From Macrophomina tecta (taxonomy: Eukaryota > Ascomycota > Dothideomycetes > Botryosphaeriales > Botryosphaeriaceae), in contig JAKSGN010000041.1 of assembly GCA_024180945.1 (NCBI GenBank), forward strand, positions 558,001 to 622,000: DNA of 64,000 nucleotides. The letters are read 5' to 3'. Made by a program: the position numbers and the translations under genes. Positions 26,364-37,874 of the stretch are shown here, in pieces. Numbering within the stretch: position 1 is the stretch's first letter; each line of letters opens with the position of its first letter. Below the pieces are notes generated by a model. It saw nothing but the letters and a program-made list of their open reading frames with translations. It was not told the DNA's origin and searched no databases.

Positions 26364-27477
26364 TCACCTCTTGCCCTCTCTCCCCTTCCACCGCTCCCGT
26401 CCGTCCCCCATCCCACACCATCCCTCCACCAACCCCTCCTCGCCCCCAAAATCCGCTCCGCCCTCCAAAAACAACCGCACCACCTCCCGATCGAACAGAC
26501 AGCCCACCCAATCACCAATCCTACCATCGGCGGCGGGCACGCGCGCGCCAATCTCGGCGACCAGCCATTCCGTCGTTGGGATGCCGGCGTAGGACGAAGC
26601 GTTGGGATGGATCGGCGCAGGGTCGAGCGAGAACAGCAGCCAGTGGACGACAGAGCGGTTGGGGGAGAGGGCGGCCAGCGCGAGGATGTCGGTGGTCGTG
26701 CTGGGGAGGGCGTGCGGGCGGATGGGCGCGATGACGGGGTCCCGGGTGGGGGAGGAGCGCGGGCCGGCGGTGGCGTTGGTGCCGGTGGGGGTGATGGTCG
26801 GGATGGGGCAGGCGAGGAGGGAGGGGTGGACGGAGTGGAGGAGCGCGAGGATCTGCGTTCGTTGGTGTCTGTCAGTGGGGTGGAGTTGGGATGGCGGAGG
26901 GCTGCCGGCTTACGGGCAGAGCGGCGTCGCCGGCGTCGAGAGCGTGGGCGAGGGCGGCCGGGGTCGGCGCCACGTCGACGTCGGCGCTGAGGAGCCAGCG
27001 GATGGTGTGGAGGCGCGCGGCCCGGATGGCGAGGTTGAGGACGCTGGTTTGCGGCCGGAAGGCGGGACTGCCGCGTTTCTTGGCCGCGATGAAGGCCGTG
27101 TGGAAGAGGCTCGGCTCGTAGGCGTGGAGCGTCGCGAGGATGGGCAGGCTTTGCTCCTCGTCGGCTTCGAGCGCGGCGCAGATGGTCGCGTGCGTTGGCA
27201 ATGGCCGGCTTCGAAGCACGGGACGCCGGCTGCTAGGACATTCGTTGGCGGGCTCGGTGTAGTAGCCTTCCAGTAGGCCGTCGACGATGTGCCAGGAACC
27301 GTTTCTGGCGGCGGCGTTGATCAGGTTGCGCGGGTTGCACAGCTGGATCTCTTTGTTGGAAATCGGGATCTCGTGGTCGTCGGTTTGGGTGGGGCGATAG
27401 ACCTTGCGGGTGCGGTCGACGCGGTCAAGGAGGCTTTTGACGCGGTCGAAGTCGTCGGCGTGGAGTGCGGCTTCCAT
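26364..27477 (-). CDS. Ankyrin-like hypothetical protein
   Basis: Exons 27477-26914 and 26852-26364 give 350 residues. Helix-pair segments look like degenerate ankyrin repeats: MEAALHADDFDRVKSLLDRV at the start, LINAAARNGSWHIVDGLLEG, VLNLAIRAARLHTIRWLLSA, ILALAALSPNRSVVHWLLF, and a last one ending VVRLFLEGGADF. Both exons have strongly GC-rich third positions, and the intron (donor GTAAGC, acceptor ACGCAG) keeps the frame, so I consider the gene real. Ankyrin-type proteins bind other proteins; no catalytic domain is present and no partner can be named. An in-frame upstream start at 27633 would add a low-complexity leader; 27477 looks better. Confidence 0.75.
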
Positions 27478-29700
27478 GTTGGTAGGTGTTGGGGGGGAGG
27501 ATAGTTGGAGAGAGTGAAGTAGAGTAGGGGTTGTTCTAAGATAAGCACTGTAGCATCGGCGGTGGGCCGCCGGAGTGGAATGCTGGAAATCACGAGATCC
27601 GCTATGTTCCCTCAGCTGTGACGCTTGTATCATTCATTAGCTGTGAAGGTAACCTGCTTCCATGACCTCTTATACGATGCATACTCCAAGCCCAGTTGAA
27701 GAAGAGTGTTGACCTGAGGCGGCTGCCTTCACTTCCGAGTAACTTCTGTTCGTATCTGCTGCACCGTTAGTTGACCTGTATGACCAAGTAAGATCTAGTG
27801 CTACAGGTTTCCAGGGCTTTTTTGATGGCTGGATTACAGCACTAAACCGGCCCAGTTGCAATCGGTTTATGTCTTGATAACGAGTTTCGACAATGATCCA
27901 TGCCGGTTACGGACGTGCTCCCTTATCCGCGGTGTTCTGCGCTAATCAAACCACGCGTTCGATTTCCAGGCGTATTACCATTTTGCAGAAGTCAGTTTCC
28001 GTACTATCACCATGTCAGGCACCAACAGTCTGTCTGGGCGTAAATGCGGTCAATTCCACGGGCATTCAACCAGCAACTAGACCCATTCCTTGCTCCTTTG
28101 AATTTCTGACCGCTAAAGATCTAGAAACCCAAGACCCAGATCGGCGATATCCAGCAGTCAGTCCGGGTCATGGCGGAGTGCCCGATCCAACTCCGTTGCG
28201 TTGGTGCGTACCTGGCACCGCGTGCGGAATCTCATTGTTAAAGGCATGTGAGTGGATAGGATCACTGGACTGGACTATTGGTGAGCTTCAGCTGAGCGGA
28301 TAGGATGGAGGAATAGCAAAGTCCCGCCTCAATCAAGAGCTCTGATGTAACCCAGCCGAGGCAGGATCCGTCAAACTTCTGACACGGCCTTGACCGGATG
28401 ATCTATCCCATCAAAGTAATTGTTGCGAAGAATGAAAGAGTGGGCACTTCAAAGGAAACACCGGCCAACGCCTAGCGAAGACAATCGCTGAGATACTCTT
28501 CACGTTCTTCAAATGTAAGAAGCCTCCTCCATGCCTAGGCATGTCTCCAACAAATGGACATGACAGGGTATAGGAAGGTAGTGATTCCCTGATTGGGACG
28601 TTGCTCACTACTTTCCCCGCATCCGCGAGAGAGGAGCGACGGGCGGCCACAATGTAGGCTTATGGCAAGCGCCTCCGGTGATGGAGTTACCGAGCGCGCG
28701 GAAGCCACAAAGAAGCTCGCGGAGGGATCTGGCATCGGCTCCAGGGCAGATCTCACGACTGCCCCGTGAAAGTAATTGCCGGAAAAGGCAAGTCACGACG
28801 CCTCCCCCAGAGATTATACCGGCGGTGCGGGACTTTAGTGCGGGGGAACCACGCTGTCGCAGACCTGCTGCCCTCTGGACATGTGTCAACGCCAAGGCGT
28901 CGCGGAGGGTTTTCTCCATTTGCATGTGAAGGCGTCACGTGCGGGGGATGGTGCAAGGCGATCTGAGTGGCTTGCATGTGGCTTTCCCCGGAATTCCTGC
29001 CGCTGGAGGTGCAGGCCAGCTGCGAGCGCGGTCAGCGGGCGCTTGTGGACGCAACGGGAGGGCTGCGGAGGCGCTGCCATTCGACGGGCAGCCCTGGGCC
29101 CCCCCTGCGGGCGGCGCTGGACGCGTGAGCAGCGCACAGCAAACGCAGTTCTGGGTAAGACTCTCGCGTCGGAGATGGAGGCTGCTTAAAGACAAGATTC
29201 GGGCGGTGGAGCAGGCCTGTGCGCTGCGGTACGGCCGACATCTGGACTGCTGGGGCTGGAGCGCGCGCGCGTGGGTCGTCTCTTTCGGGACAGCCGAGGC
29301 TGCCTCGGGGTGTCGACCGCCTTCGCCGCTGCTTCAACCGCGCGCATCTCACCAGCGTCCTGCTCCCTGCTTTCCCCCTCCTCTCCTCCAGAGCCCCAGC
29401 CCGCGTGTGACTGCCGCCCGTCTGCGCTCAGTCTCTCTTGTCTTTTCTTTAGCTTTTTAGACATAGACGCATAGACGACTCGTCCTTAATTCCCGCCGCG
29501 CCTGACATCACTTTTCCGCTTGCAATTCTTGGCCCGCCTGCTTCGCCCGACTGCCAACGCGACGTGAGTTCACCAAGCCCCGGCCGCGCCGGACCCATAA
29601 ACGAGTCCATTCCCACTGACCGACGCCCACGGCAGCCTGTCTCCCGCGCCTCCGGCCTCCGCGTCAACTCTCCAGCTCCTCCCTCACGCCCTAAGCTACC
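27478..29700. other. Upstream region between the ankyrin-like gene (-) and acyl-CoA synthetase (+)
   Basis: No gene is supported in 2.2 kb. Open frames near 28678-29460 overlap on both strands and are Arg/Pro/Ala-rich without domains. The last 400 bases are pyrimidine-rich, consistent with the leader of the synthetase. Confidence 0.55.
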
Positions 29701-32030
29701 ATGGCTCCCGCGGTGCCTGCTGTCCAACGCGCCACTGAATTCCAAGGCCTGCCGCCTCATGGCAAGCCCCACTGCGTTCCAGTCCCCGGCACTGCTACCG
29801 AGACCAGGACGGGTGCCTACAGGCATTGGCGCTTTGTTGATGGCCTGCTAGAGACCCTGGATCCTACCGTGAGTCGACGCCTGTGGACCGGCCGCACCTC
29901 GGGGCCCGTCGACTGACACTCCCATAGATCCGCACTATGCATGATGCCTTCGAGCAGTCTGGTGCGTCTGAGCTTGCTTGGATTAGTACTCGCATACTGA
30001 TGCGTTGCCTGTAGCCAACAACAATCCCGGCAATCGCTGCCTCGGCCACCGTCCTTACGATCCGGTGACCAAGACCTACGGTGCATACGTTTGGGAGGAC
30101 TACGCGACTGTCCAGAGGAGAAGAGCAAACTTTGGTGCCGGTCTCATCAAGCTTCACCACGATGCGGGCGTTCCCGAGACACGAGGATCTGGAATCGGTT
30201 TGTGGTGCCAGAACAGGCCGGAGTGGCAGATAACCGGTAGGTGGCGTCAGCGAGGATGGGGAAAAGAATGCACTGGCTGATGGAGATGCAGATCTGGCGG
30301 CAATGTCCCAGGGAATGTACACCGTCTCCATTTACGACACTCTGGGCCCGGATACCACCGAGTACATCATCAACCATTCAGAGCTGAAGTGCGTTGTGAC
30401 CTCGATCAGCCACGTTCCCACCCTTTTGAAGCTCAAGTCCCGTTTGCCCTCGCTGAAGATCATCATTTCCATGGACCCCCTTAGTGAGGGTGAGAGGCCC
30501 GGAGAGTCTAAGGGAGACATCCTCAATGCCGTCGCTGCTGATCTAGGCGTCCGCATCTTCAGCCTCAAGGATGTCGAGGCGCTTGGAGAGCAGAACCCCC
30601 GCCCATACAACCCTCCCAACCCGGACGACACCATCACCATCAACTACACCTCTGGAACTACTGGAAGCCCCAAGGGCGTCGTCCTCACCCATAGGAACGC
30701 GCTCGGAGCTGCCAGCTCGTCTTTGACCATCACTACGCAGACCGGTGACGATGTGCTCTGCTCTTTCCTGCCTTTGGCCCACATTTTCCAACGTGTTGGC
30801 GAACATACGGCCCTTTGGGGAGGAGCCGCGATCGGTTACTTCCACGGAAACATCGTGGAGCTTGTTGATGATATGAAGCTCCTGCGGCCGACTGTCTTCA
30901 GCGGTGTTCCTCGCTTGTACAATAGGTTCGGCGGTGCTGTCAAGGCTGCCACTGTTCAGGCACCTGGCTTCAAGGGATCGCTCTCCAGGCATGTCGTGAG
31001 CACCAAGCTTGCGGCACTTCACGGCCCGAATCCCACTAACCAGCATTTCTTCTGGGACCGCATCTGGTCGAGGAAAGCTTCCGCGGCGCTCGGTTTGGAC
31101 AGGGCCAAGACCATGGTCACCGGCTCTGCGCCAATCGATCCCTCGCTGCAAGATTTCCTCCGTGTGGTTTGCTCGAACGACTTCATCCAGGGCTATGGCC
31201 TGACTGAGACTTACGCTGTCTCCGTCGCTCAGCTGGCTGGCGATTATTCATCGGGTAACTGCGGTCCTTCCGCCCCATCCAGCGAGTTCTGCCTGGAATC
31301 CGTTCCTGACATGGAGTACCTCATCACCGACTCCCCGAGGCCCCGCGGTGAGGTTCTCTTGCGTGGCCCCACTCGTTTCCGTGAGTACTTCCGCAATCCG
31401 GAGGAGACGGCCAAGAGCATCGATGAGGATGGCTGGTTCCACACGGGCGACATTGGCGAAGTGGACGAGATGGGTCGCCTCAGGATCATCGACCGCCGCA
31501 AGAATGTGCTCAAGTTGGCACAGGGCGAGTACATCTCGCCTGAGCGTATCGAGAACGTCTATCTTGCAAACTGCAACTGGCTCGCCACCGCATACGTCCA
31601 CGGTGACTCGACGCAGAGCTGCCTGGTCGGTATCTTTGGCATCCAGCCCGACCAGTTCGCGCTATTCGCCAGCAAGGCGTTGGGCAGACAGATCAGCGAC
31701 AGCGACATCGCTGCGCTCAAGGAGGCGGCGGAGAACCCCAAGGTGCGCCGCGCCGCGCTGAAGGAGCTAGATAAGGCAGGAAAGAAAGCCAAGTTCAACA
31801 GCTACGAGAAAGTCAAGGCTCTGCGGCTGCTGATCGATCCGTTTACGATTGAGAATGAGCTCCTGACGCCGACGTAAGTCACGGCTGATTGTTGCGTGAG
31901 GGGGAACAGAAAGCTAACATAGCGATGCAGGCTCAAGCTCAAGCGTCCGCAGACGGCCAAGAAGTACCGCGACCTTATCGACCAGTGTTACGAAGAAGCA
32001 CTCGCGGAGCCGCCCAAGGCCAAGCTGTAA
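29701..32030 (+). CDS. Long-chain fatty acyl-CoA synthetase (FAA1/FAA4 type)
   Basis: Five exons (29701-29868, 29928-29961, 30015-30236, 30292-31873, 31931-32030) give 701 residues, the usual size. It is an ANL-superfamily enzyme that activates fatty acids to acyl-AMP and then acyl-CoA. The P-loop-like motif YTSGTTGSPKGVVLTH lies near 260-275, GYGLTET near 442, and the hinge region WFHTGDIGE near 525, followed by DRRKNVLKLAQGEYISPE, the long-chain-synthetase signature. It ends AEPPKAKL, with no obvious peroxisomal PTS1 (SKL-type) signal, so an ER or lipid-droplet enzyme of the Faa1/Faa4 type is favoured over peroxisomal Faa2. There is no transmembrane segment. The second exon is only 34 bases. 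All introns are GT-AG. Confidence 0.95.
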
Positions 32031-33388
32031 ATTCCGTTACGAATACGCCCGGCATTTTCTTCGACTCTTGTTTTTTCAACCGTGCAGATTTTTCCGATGT
32101 CAGCTTTGCGAGCTGGACATCTGTCCCCCTTCTATTCGCGTGTGAAGTATCAAACCCAGGGAAAAGACGAGATTGGTCGGCACTGTAGCCAAGGTTCGCG
32201 TGCTTAGCCAACGGCGAGAACGCTGAAGCAGTAGAGGCCGGGACGGCTGGGAAAAATCATTTTTTGGCGAACGAGGCGAGAAGGGAGTAGGCCAGGCTAA
32301 CGCGTAAGAGCAGGGAAGCAAACGGATAGATATAGGATGCGACATATGTATTCGATGGCTATTTTTGGCGGAACTGCGGAGTCATTTCAGCCTAAGCTGC
32401 CCAATAATTGCCGGGTGAAGCAAATGCTGGTAAGGGGTGGCGGCTTCCGATTCGGGCTCTGATGGAGCTGACGTGCGTCATGAGTCCGTGTGCTTCTAGC
32501 GGATGGTGCAATGAGGAGTATGCAGGCCATCAAGTATGCATCTTTTTGTAAATGTAGATGGGTGGTGTCGCCTTGGTAACCCCACCAGTGCCTCAGGGCA
32601 CTCGACTGCGCAAAAATAGCAGCGCCCCGCCGCCGCAAGTGGCCGCTTTCCCGCCCGCATCCGCACTTCTTTCCCGCGCCGCCGTGATATCCGTGCCGTC
32701 AACCTTTCAAATTTGGCATGCGAGCGGCGGCGGGCATAGGGCTGAGAGCTTGGCGTCGGCGTGTACGTGCGGCGGCGGAGGAGGCACGAAACGACGGCCT
32801 GCTACTTTCGCACCCTTGCTCCTCCACGTCTCAGACTGCACACTGCTCGTTTCTTCGTCTCTGTCCCCTCGTAACCTTCTTTCCACCTCATTCCCTCGTT
32901 ACCAACTTGCCTTCGCGTTTGCTTTGGCCACGCCCGTGCCGAGACACGACTACCTTCCGCTCTCAATCGGCCGGCACACCAGTTCCGACCGCAACCCGCT
33001 CGCGCTCCGATATTCCGCGTATCCCAGACATCAAACACTGCGTTGCGCGTCCCGATTGCGCGCGGCGCATTGCGCGCCCCTTCTCCTCCCGCCCGCGCCG
33101 CGTCCCATTGCCGGAGACAACAGCGCAGAAGAACGAGCCGGGGCAACACAAACTCCCCGCCCCATATCGTCTCCGCGGCGCGCTCTCCCACCGATCAAGA
33201 AGCCAGGGACCTGCCGCAGGCGTCCACCTCACCCAACGACCGATAAGCACCGCGTGTCCACGAAACGAAATCTGTATACCTAACGACGATACGACTAAAA
33301 CGACACTCCTTCCCTTTATCTTAATACGTCTATCCTCCGCTCGATTGAACGAATACCCTTCCGCGGGGTTCGCGGGGCGTGGTGCACG
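32031..33388. other. Intergenic region and leader of MID1
   Basis: No supported gene. Two long plus-strand frames (32558-33283, 32718-33392) overlap each other in a C-rich stretch and contain only Arg/Pro/Ser-rich sequence. The C- and CT-rich stretch from about 32640 onward is probably the MID1 promoter and leader. Confidence 0.55.
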
Positions 33389-35415
33389 ATGAACTGCCCG
33401 AAACTCACGCCCCTCCAATCGCGCGTGGCCGCTTCACTGACGGCGCTGGCCCTCCTCGTCCTCATATACCTGTCCTTCGCCGGGCCCTCGTCCTCCAGCC
33501 TCGCCTACGCCGCCGAAGTGCCATCGTTCGGCGAGGACGCGGACTACAATTATATTGGGTTAGCGGCGGAGGATAACAGTGTGGACGGGTTCTTAGGCGC
33601 GGAGTTGGATGTGCAGGGGGAGGGTGAACAGGCTACGTACGAACCCGAGTTCGTGGGCGTGACAAGAGATATCATCGGCAGGCAGGACTCGGCAATTGCG
33701 CTGGGGAATAATGTCGCGGGCTCGAGCACGCTCGGCGCAGGGAAGACGATGTTCTACAAGTTTGAGAATTCGTCGGTGTGGGGGAATCTGTCGGACGCGA
33801 CGCCCGGCTTGCCCGAGATCAATGGGAAGAAGCTGCTCAGGAGGGGAAACGCGGAGAGGGAGTTGAGGAAGAGGCAGCAGGATACCGGGACCGCGACCAG
33901 GGAGGTCTACGTCTCGTCGAATACGTGCAGGCAGCCCTCCAGGAATGGGACCTCGACGGAAGAGGCCCCGCCCCAGCTGACGCTGTATATCTCGACGTCG
34001 GAGCGCAACACGGAGCCCGGGCCCGATGCGGACAGCAGTCTGCAGAGCGCGCACGCGATGGTCGGCGGCCATGTGAGCGTCACCGTCAATGCGTCGTCGA
34101 ACGTGTATATTGGCATTGCGGCGCCCTCGTCGATGGGCGACGGCTTCTCGGGCGAGTGGCAGTACGAGGTCGCGGCTTCGATCGATGCGCCGTATCACGA
34201 GTACAATTTCCGCGAGCCGGCCGATGCGTTCGTCTTCCTCGTCGACAGCGACACCACGTCGGCGCTGTTCGTCACCGATAACCTGACGCTGTCGGACGCC
34301 GGGGATGAGGACTACGAGCGCTGGATGCGCGCGGGCAATCCGTTTCAGCTCTTCGCCTACAGCTACAACATGACTGGCATCAAGGGCATGGAGAGGTCGT
34401 ATTGCGGTCTGCTCAACGCGTGGAACGAGGAGCCGACGAGCCAGGTCAGCGGCATGACGACGAGGGGCTTGGGGCATAAGCCGAAGGAGCAGTTTTATGT
34501 TATGGGTCTGAACGGCAGCACGCCATACCACGCTTTCCCGGTCATGTACGGGAATTCGACGGCCGCGGGGCCAGGCGTGGTTGGCGGTGGGGGGCAGGTG
34601 TGGTCGCCGGTCAACTTCACAACGAAGGCGGGTGAGTACGCTCCTAGAATTGGGATTGTCAACATGCATGGACGCTAACGCAGACACCCTCTCAAGACGG
34701 CAACTGCCAAGTCATCTTCAACATGACCTTCTGCTCCGAAGTGGCGTACGCCGTGCCCTCGAACCCAAACCGCTACAACCGCACGGATCTGTCGGCGCTG
34801 TACGACAAGTACGCCGAGGACCTGTACCAGAACTTCAACTACTCGCTGCAGCAGATCCCGTGCAACACGACCAACACGGCGCAGTACTCGCTCGCCCGCA
34901 ACTGCGACGACTGCGCCCACGACTACAAAAACTGGCTGTGCGCCGTCACCATCCCCCGCTGCGAGGACTTCAGCGCACCCGACGGCTGGCTGCAGCCCCG
35001 CAACATCGCGCAGGACTTCATCAACGGCACCAAGCTCGACGACACGCCGTACATCCGCGACCCGGAGAGCAACGCCACGCTGAAGGACCGCATCTACGCG
35101 AATAGCAGCAGGAATGCAATGATCGACGAGAAGATCCAGCCGGGCCCGTATAAGGAGGTCTTGCCGTGCGAGGATCTGTGCTACAGTCTGATTCAGAGCT
35201 GTCCGGCTAGCTTTGGCTTCGCGTGTCCGGTCGCAGGGAAGGGGTTGGAGCGCAGTTATGGCAACCGTTTGGGAAATGGGAATGGAAATGTGACGTGCAG
35301 TTATTTGGGCGCGGTGTATTATGTTAATGCCGGGGTGCGGGTGGCGCAGGGATGGGGGATGGTGGTCAGGAGTGTGGCGGTCGCGGTGGCGTTGGCCGGG
35401 TGGGTTGTGCTGTGA
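33389..35415 (+). CDS. MID1: Stretch-activated calcium channel subunit Mid1
   Basis: Exons 33389-34631 and 34697-35415 give 653 residues. An N-terminal hydrophobic segment (TALALLVLIYLSF) acts as signal or anchor. A long extracellular part has many Asn-X-Ser/Thr sites and ends in the Cys-rich region typical of Mid1 (CQVIFNMTFCSEVAYAVPSN; NCDDCAHDYKNWLCAVTIPRCEDF; CEDLCYSLIQSCPASFGFACP). The C-terminus is hydrophobic (VAVALAGWVVL). Mid1 partners the Cch1 pore for high-affinity calcium uptake during stress and mating-type growth. The intron acceptor is CAAG at 34693-34696: the earlier CAG at 34681-34683 would throw the frame, and it sits only a few bases after the CTAAC branch-like sequence. 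Confidence 0.95.
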
Positions 35416-36189
35416 GAAAGAGGAGGATGGGAGATGTAGATGAATGGGACAAAGGAAAGATTGCGTGGAGAGACAGACAGAGACAGACGGACGGGTAATG
35501 GCGTTTGGTGGAGATCTTGGGGGCGGGCGGCGCTTTTTTTTTTTTTTTTTTTTTGGTTGTTGAAAGTTCATGGAAGCATTCTTTGCAGATAATTCGAGCA
35601 AGATCTTAATATGGCATCGACTCGGCGCCGTACACCGAGGAAGCGGAAAGAAAACAAAGGCTGTTGCAAGAACCTCATGCGTGACCTTTGTACCCCACGC
35701 TACCTACGCTATGAAGGAGATGCTTGATGTGATGTGAGATGTCTCAAAGGAAGGGGTTGGCATGGTGTGTAGCGCGTCGCGGGGTTGATGGAGAGCTGTC
35801 CACGCTTGTTAGGCTCATGGCAACCTCCGGAGGATGGTGAGAGACTGATTGGTCCATGTCGTCTAGGCTATGTGTCATGCATGTCTAATGGATGTTCCAG
35901 CAATTACAGGTGTCCTTGAACGGCCTGCTTTGCGTATAGGATGGCCGTCCCGGTTTGAGGGAGCAGCGAGAGCGATGCCTCCACCGAACTTGCTAGCAAA
36001 GCTTAGAGCATAATCAGAGTCAAGTGCATGGATGGCAGTCCACGCACTGACAGTTTTCGCACGAAGCCCATCGGGCAGGATCGAGTCTGCTCGGACAGCT
36101 CCGGTCTCTCTTCCGACATGGATCATGCTCCACCACAGGCCCTGTCGGGGACGCACTCTTGCTGGGGTAATTTATGTTACCATCCACCA
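35416..36189. other. Convergent intergenic region between MID1 and the GNAT gene
   Basis: It contains a 21-base T run at 35534-35554 and no supported gene. Confidence 0.65.
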
Positions 36190-36988
36190 TCACATAGCCC
36201 CATTCAAACTTTTGGCAGCGCAGCCATCCTGGCGGTGAACTGTCGGAGTCCAATGCATGACATCCCACTCCATATTGGGCTCCGGACACCACTTCCACCT
36301 TCCAACCTTGCGGAAACCCATTTTCCGGTAAAAACCTTGGCCGGAGGGGCTTGAAGTCGTATGAACGGGGACACCCTCTTGAAGCGCCTTCTCCTGGATG
36401 AATGCCACCATCATTCTGCCAACCCCCTGGGCCTGGAAGGCCGGGTCGACACCCAGATCACAAAATTCGTAGCGGGCTTTGGGCAGCTTGAATCCTTCTT
36501 CGGTCCAGATCTTGGCGTCTTTGCTCCGGCAGGTTTCTTCAAAGGCCTCGTAATGCGCGAGATCAGTCATCGCATGCGCGGGGCTTGCGGCGACACCGGC
36601 GGCGGTGGCGGTGTCTTTTCCGTCTTCAGATGGCTCCTCAGGCTCTATCCCGACATCAGCCTGCATTGTTCAGCTGCTCAGTCAGCGACTCACCCTCTAT
36701 GAACGGCCGCGGCCGCCAGATGCCGGTCCGGATGAAGATGCAGAAGCCCACGATGTCGGGGGAGCCCTTCCAGCGCTCGTCGCTTGGCTCGAGGGTGACG
36801 ACGACGGCAGCACCGCATCCCTTGTCAAAACTCGCTCTTAACAGTTCTTCCTGTGCGTCTACGAAGAGCTCCGGGTACTCCCTGCGGCCGGGATATAGGT
36901 ATGCTTCAACGGGGTCGTCAATAAATGCTTTGGCGGAGAGGTTTGCCATAGGGCGAATGTCGAAATTAGTTGCCGGTCTCAGCAACAT
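36190..36988 (-). CDS. GNAT-family N-acetyltransferase
   Basis: Exons 36988-36694 and 36644-36190 give 249 residues. The first part (LLRPATNFDIRPMANLSAKA) is the usual first strand and helix of a GNAT fold. The acetyl-CoA site is in the second exon: YEFCDLGVDPAFQAQGVGRM, where QAQGVG fits the Q/RxxGxG/A motif, followed by a helix and GQGFYRKMGFRKVGRW, the typical motif B end. The intron is only 49 bases (donor GTGAGT, acceptor GGATAG, with a CTGAAC branch-like site). Reading straight through the donor gives a stop within 16 codons, and skipping to the nearer AG breaks the frame. The substrate is unknown; many fungal proteins of this type are uncharacterised. Confidence 0.88.
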
Positions 36989-37874
36989 CTTGAGCTGACG
37001 CGGACTAGTATTCTAAGGATAGCTGCTCTTAATGGGTGGAATGTGCGGGATGGGACAGTGTGGCTTCGGAGATTATCGTTTTTTGGGGGGTGAAGCATTC
37101 AGCAGGGTTGAAGAATGGCAGATCAGCATGGCCGACGGAAGCGAGTCGCCAGCCTAAATACAGATCTGGGGACAGCTGTCCGCGGAGGAAAACTACCGTG
37201 TTGTTCAGATGGCACAGGTTAGCCAAGGTGGCGATGGGCTGTGCGTGCTTCGCCGCACTCAGCTGGATGTGACTCAAGGCAAGCGAAGAGCTGTAATGGC
37301 TCCGGGCGTGGAAAAGGGCAGACAACAGCTGCTCACGCCGCACGCCGCCTTAAGCGACACCGCGCTACCGAATGTAGAATGCCGCGCGCCTAACCATGGC
37401 GGTAGTGATTGGCGAGTTCAAGCAGGCTTCCGTCACCCTCCCTTCCACTTCGTTGCATCAACCCAATACAGCAACTCTAGCACTTCGACGCCCCCGCACA
37501 CTATGTAAGCTAATCAAATATTGCGGCTGACTCCTCTTAGGCGCGCCCTTCCGTCAACTACCCAGCGACAACTTATTTCAGAGAACCACGCCCCCACTCA
37601 CTCTCAGCCGTGTCCCAATGCTCTAACGCCTATCGGCCTCCGTTCCCAGGAAGATTTTCCGAGGACCTACCCGTTTCCAATGGATAGCTGGCGTGGCGGA
37701 AGATTGTGGGGCGAGATGCTCTGCTCACTATCATAGCGTGGGGGCCGATTCTTGGTCAACGACCTGATTTCTACCTAATGTTCCAAATCACAGCCTGGAC
37801 TCGACTATACCCAACTCAAACACTAATTGTGATCTTTCTGGCGTCAATATTAGCCCTCGTTTCCTCTCGCCATC
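36989..37874. other. Shared upstream region of the GNAT gene (-) and HET gene (+)
   Basis: Short, mutually overlapping frames only; none has a domain. Confidence 0.6.

Noticed and set aside
32558..33392. Overlapping plus-strand frames before MID1
   Set aside because: They lie in a C-rich leader, overlap each other in different frames and show no conserved features.
33593..34687. 364-codon minus-strand frame
   Set aside because: Antisense shadow of MID1 exon 1.
34675..35601. 308-codon minus-strand frame
   Set aside because: Antisense shadow of the second MID1 exon, with a lysine run from the T tract.
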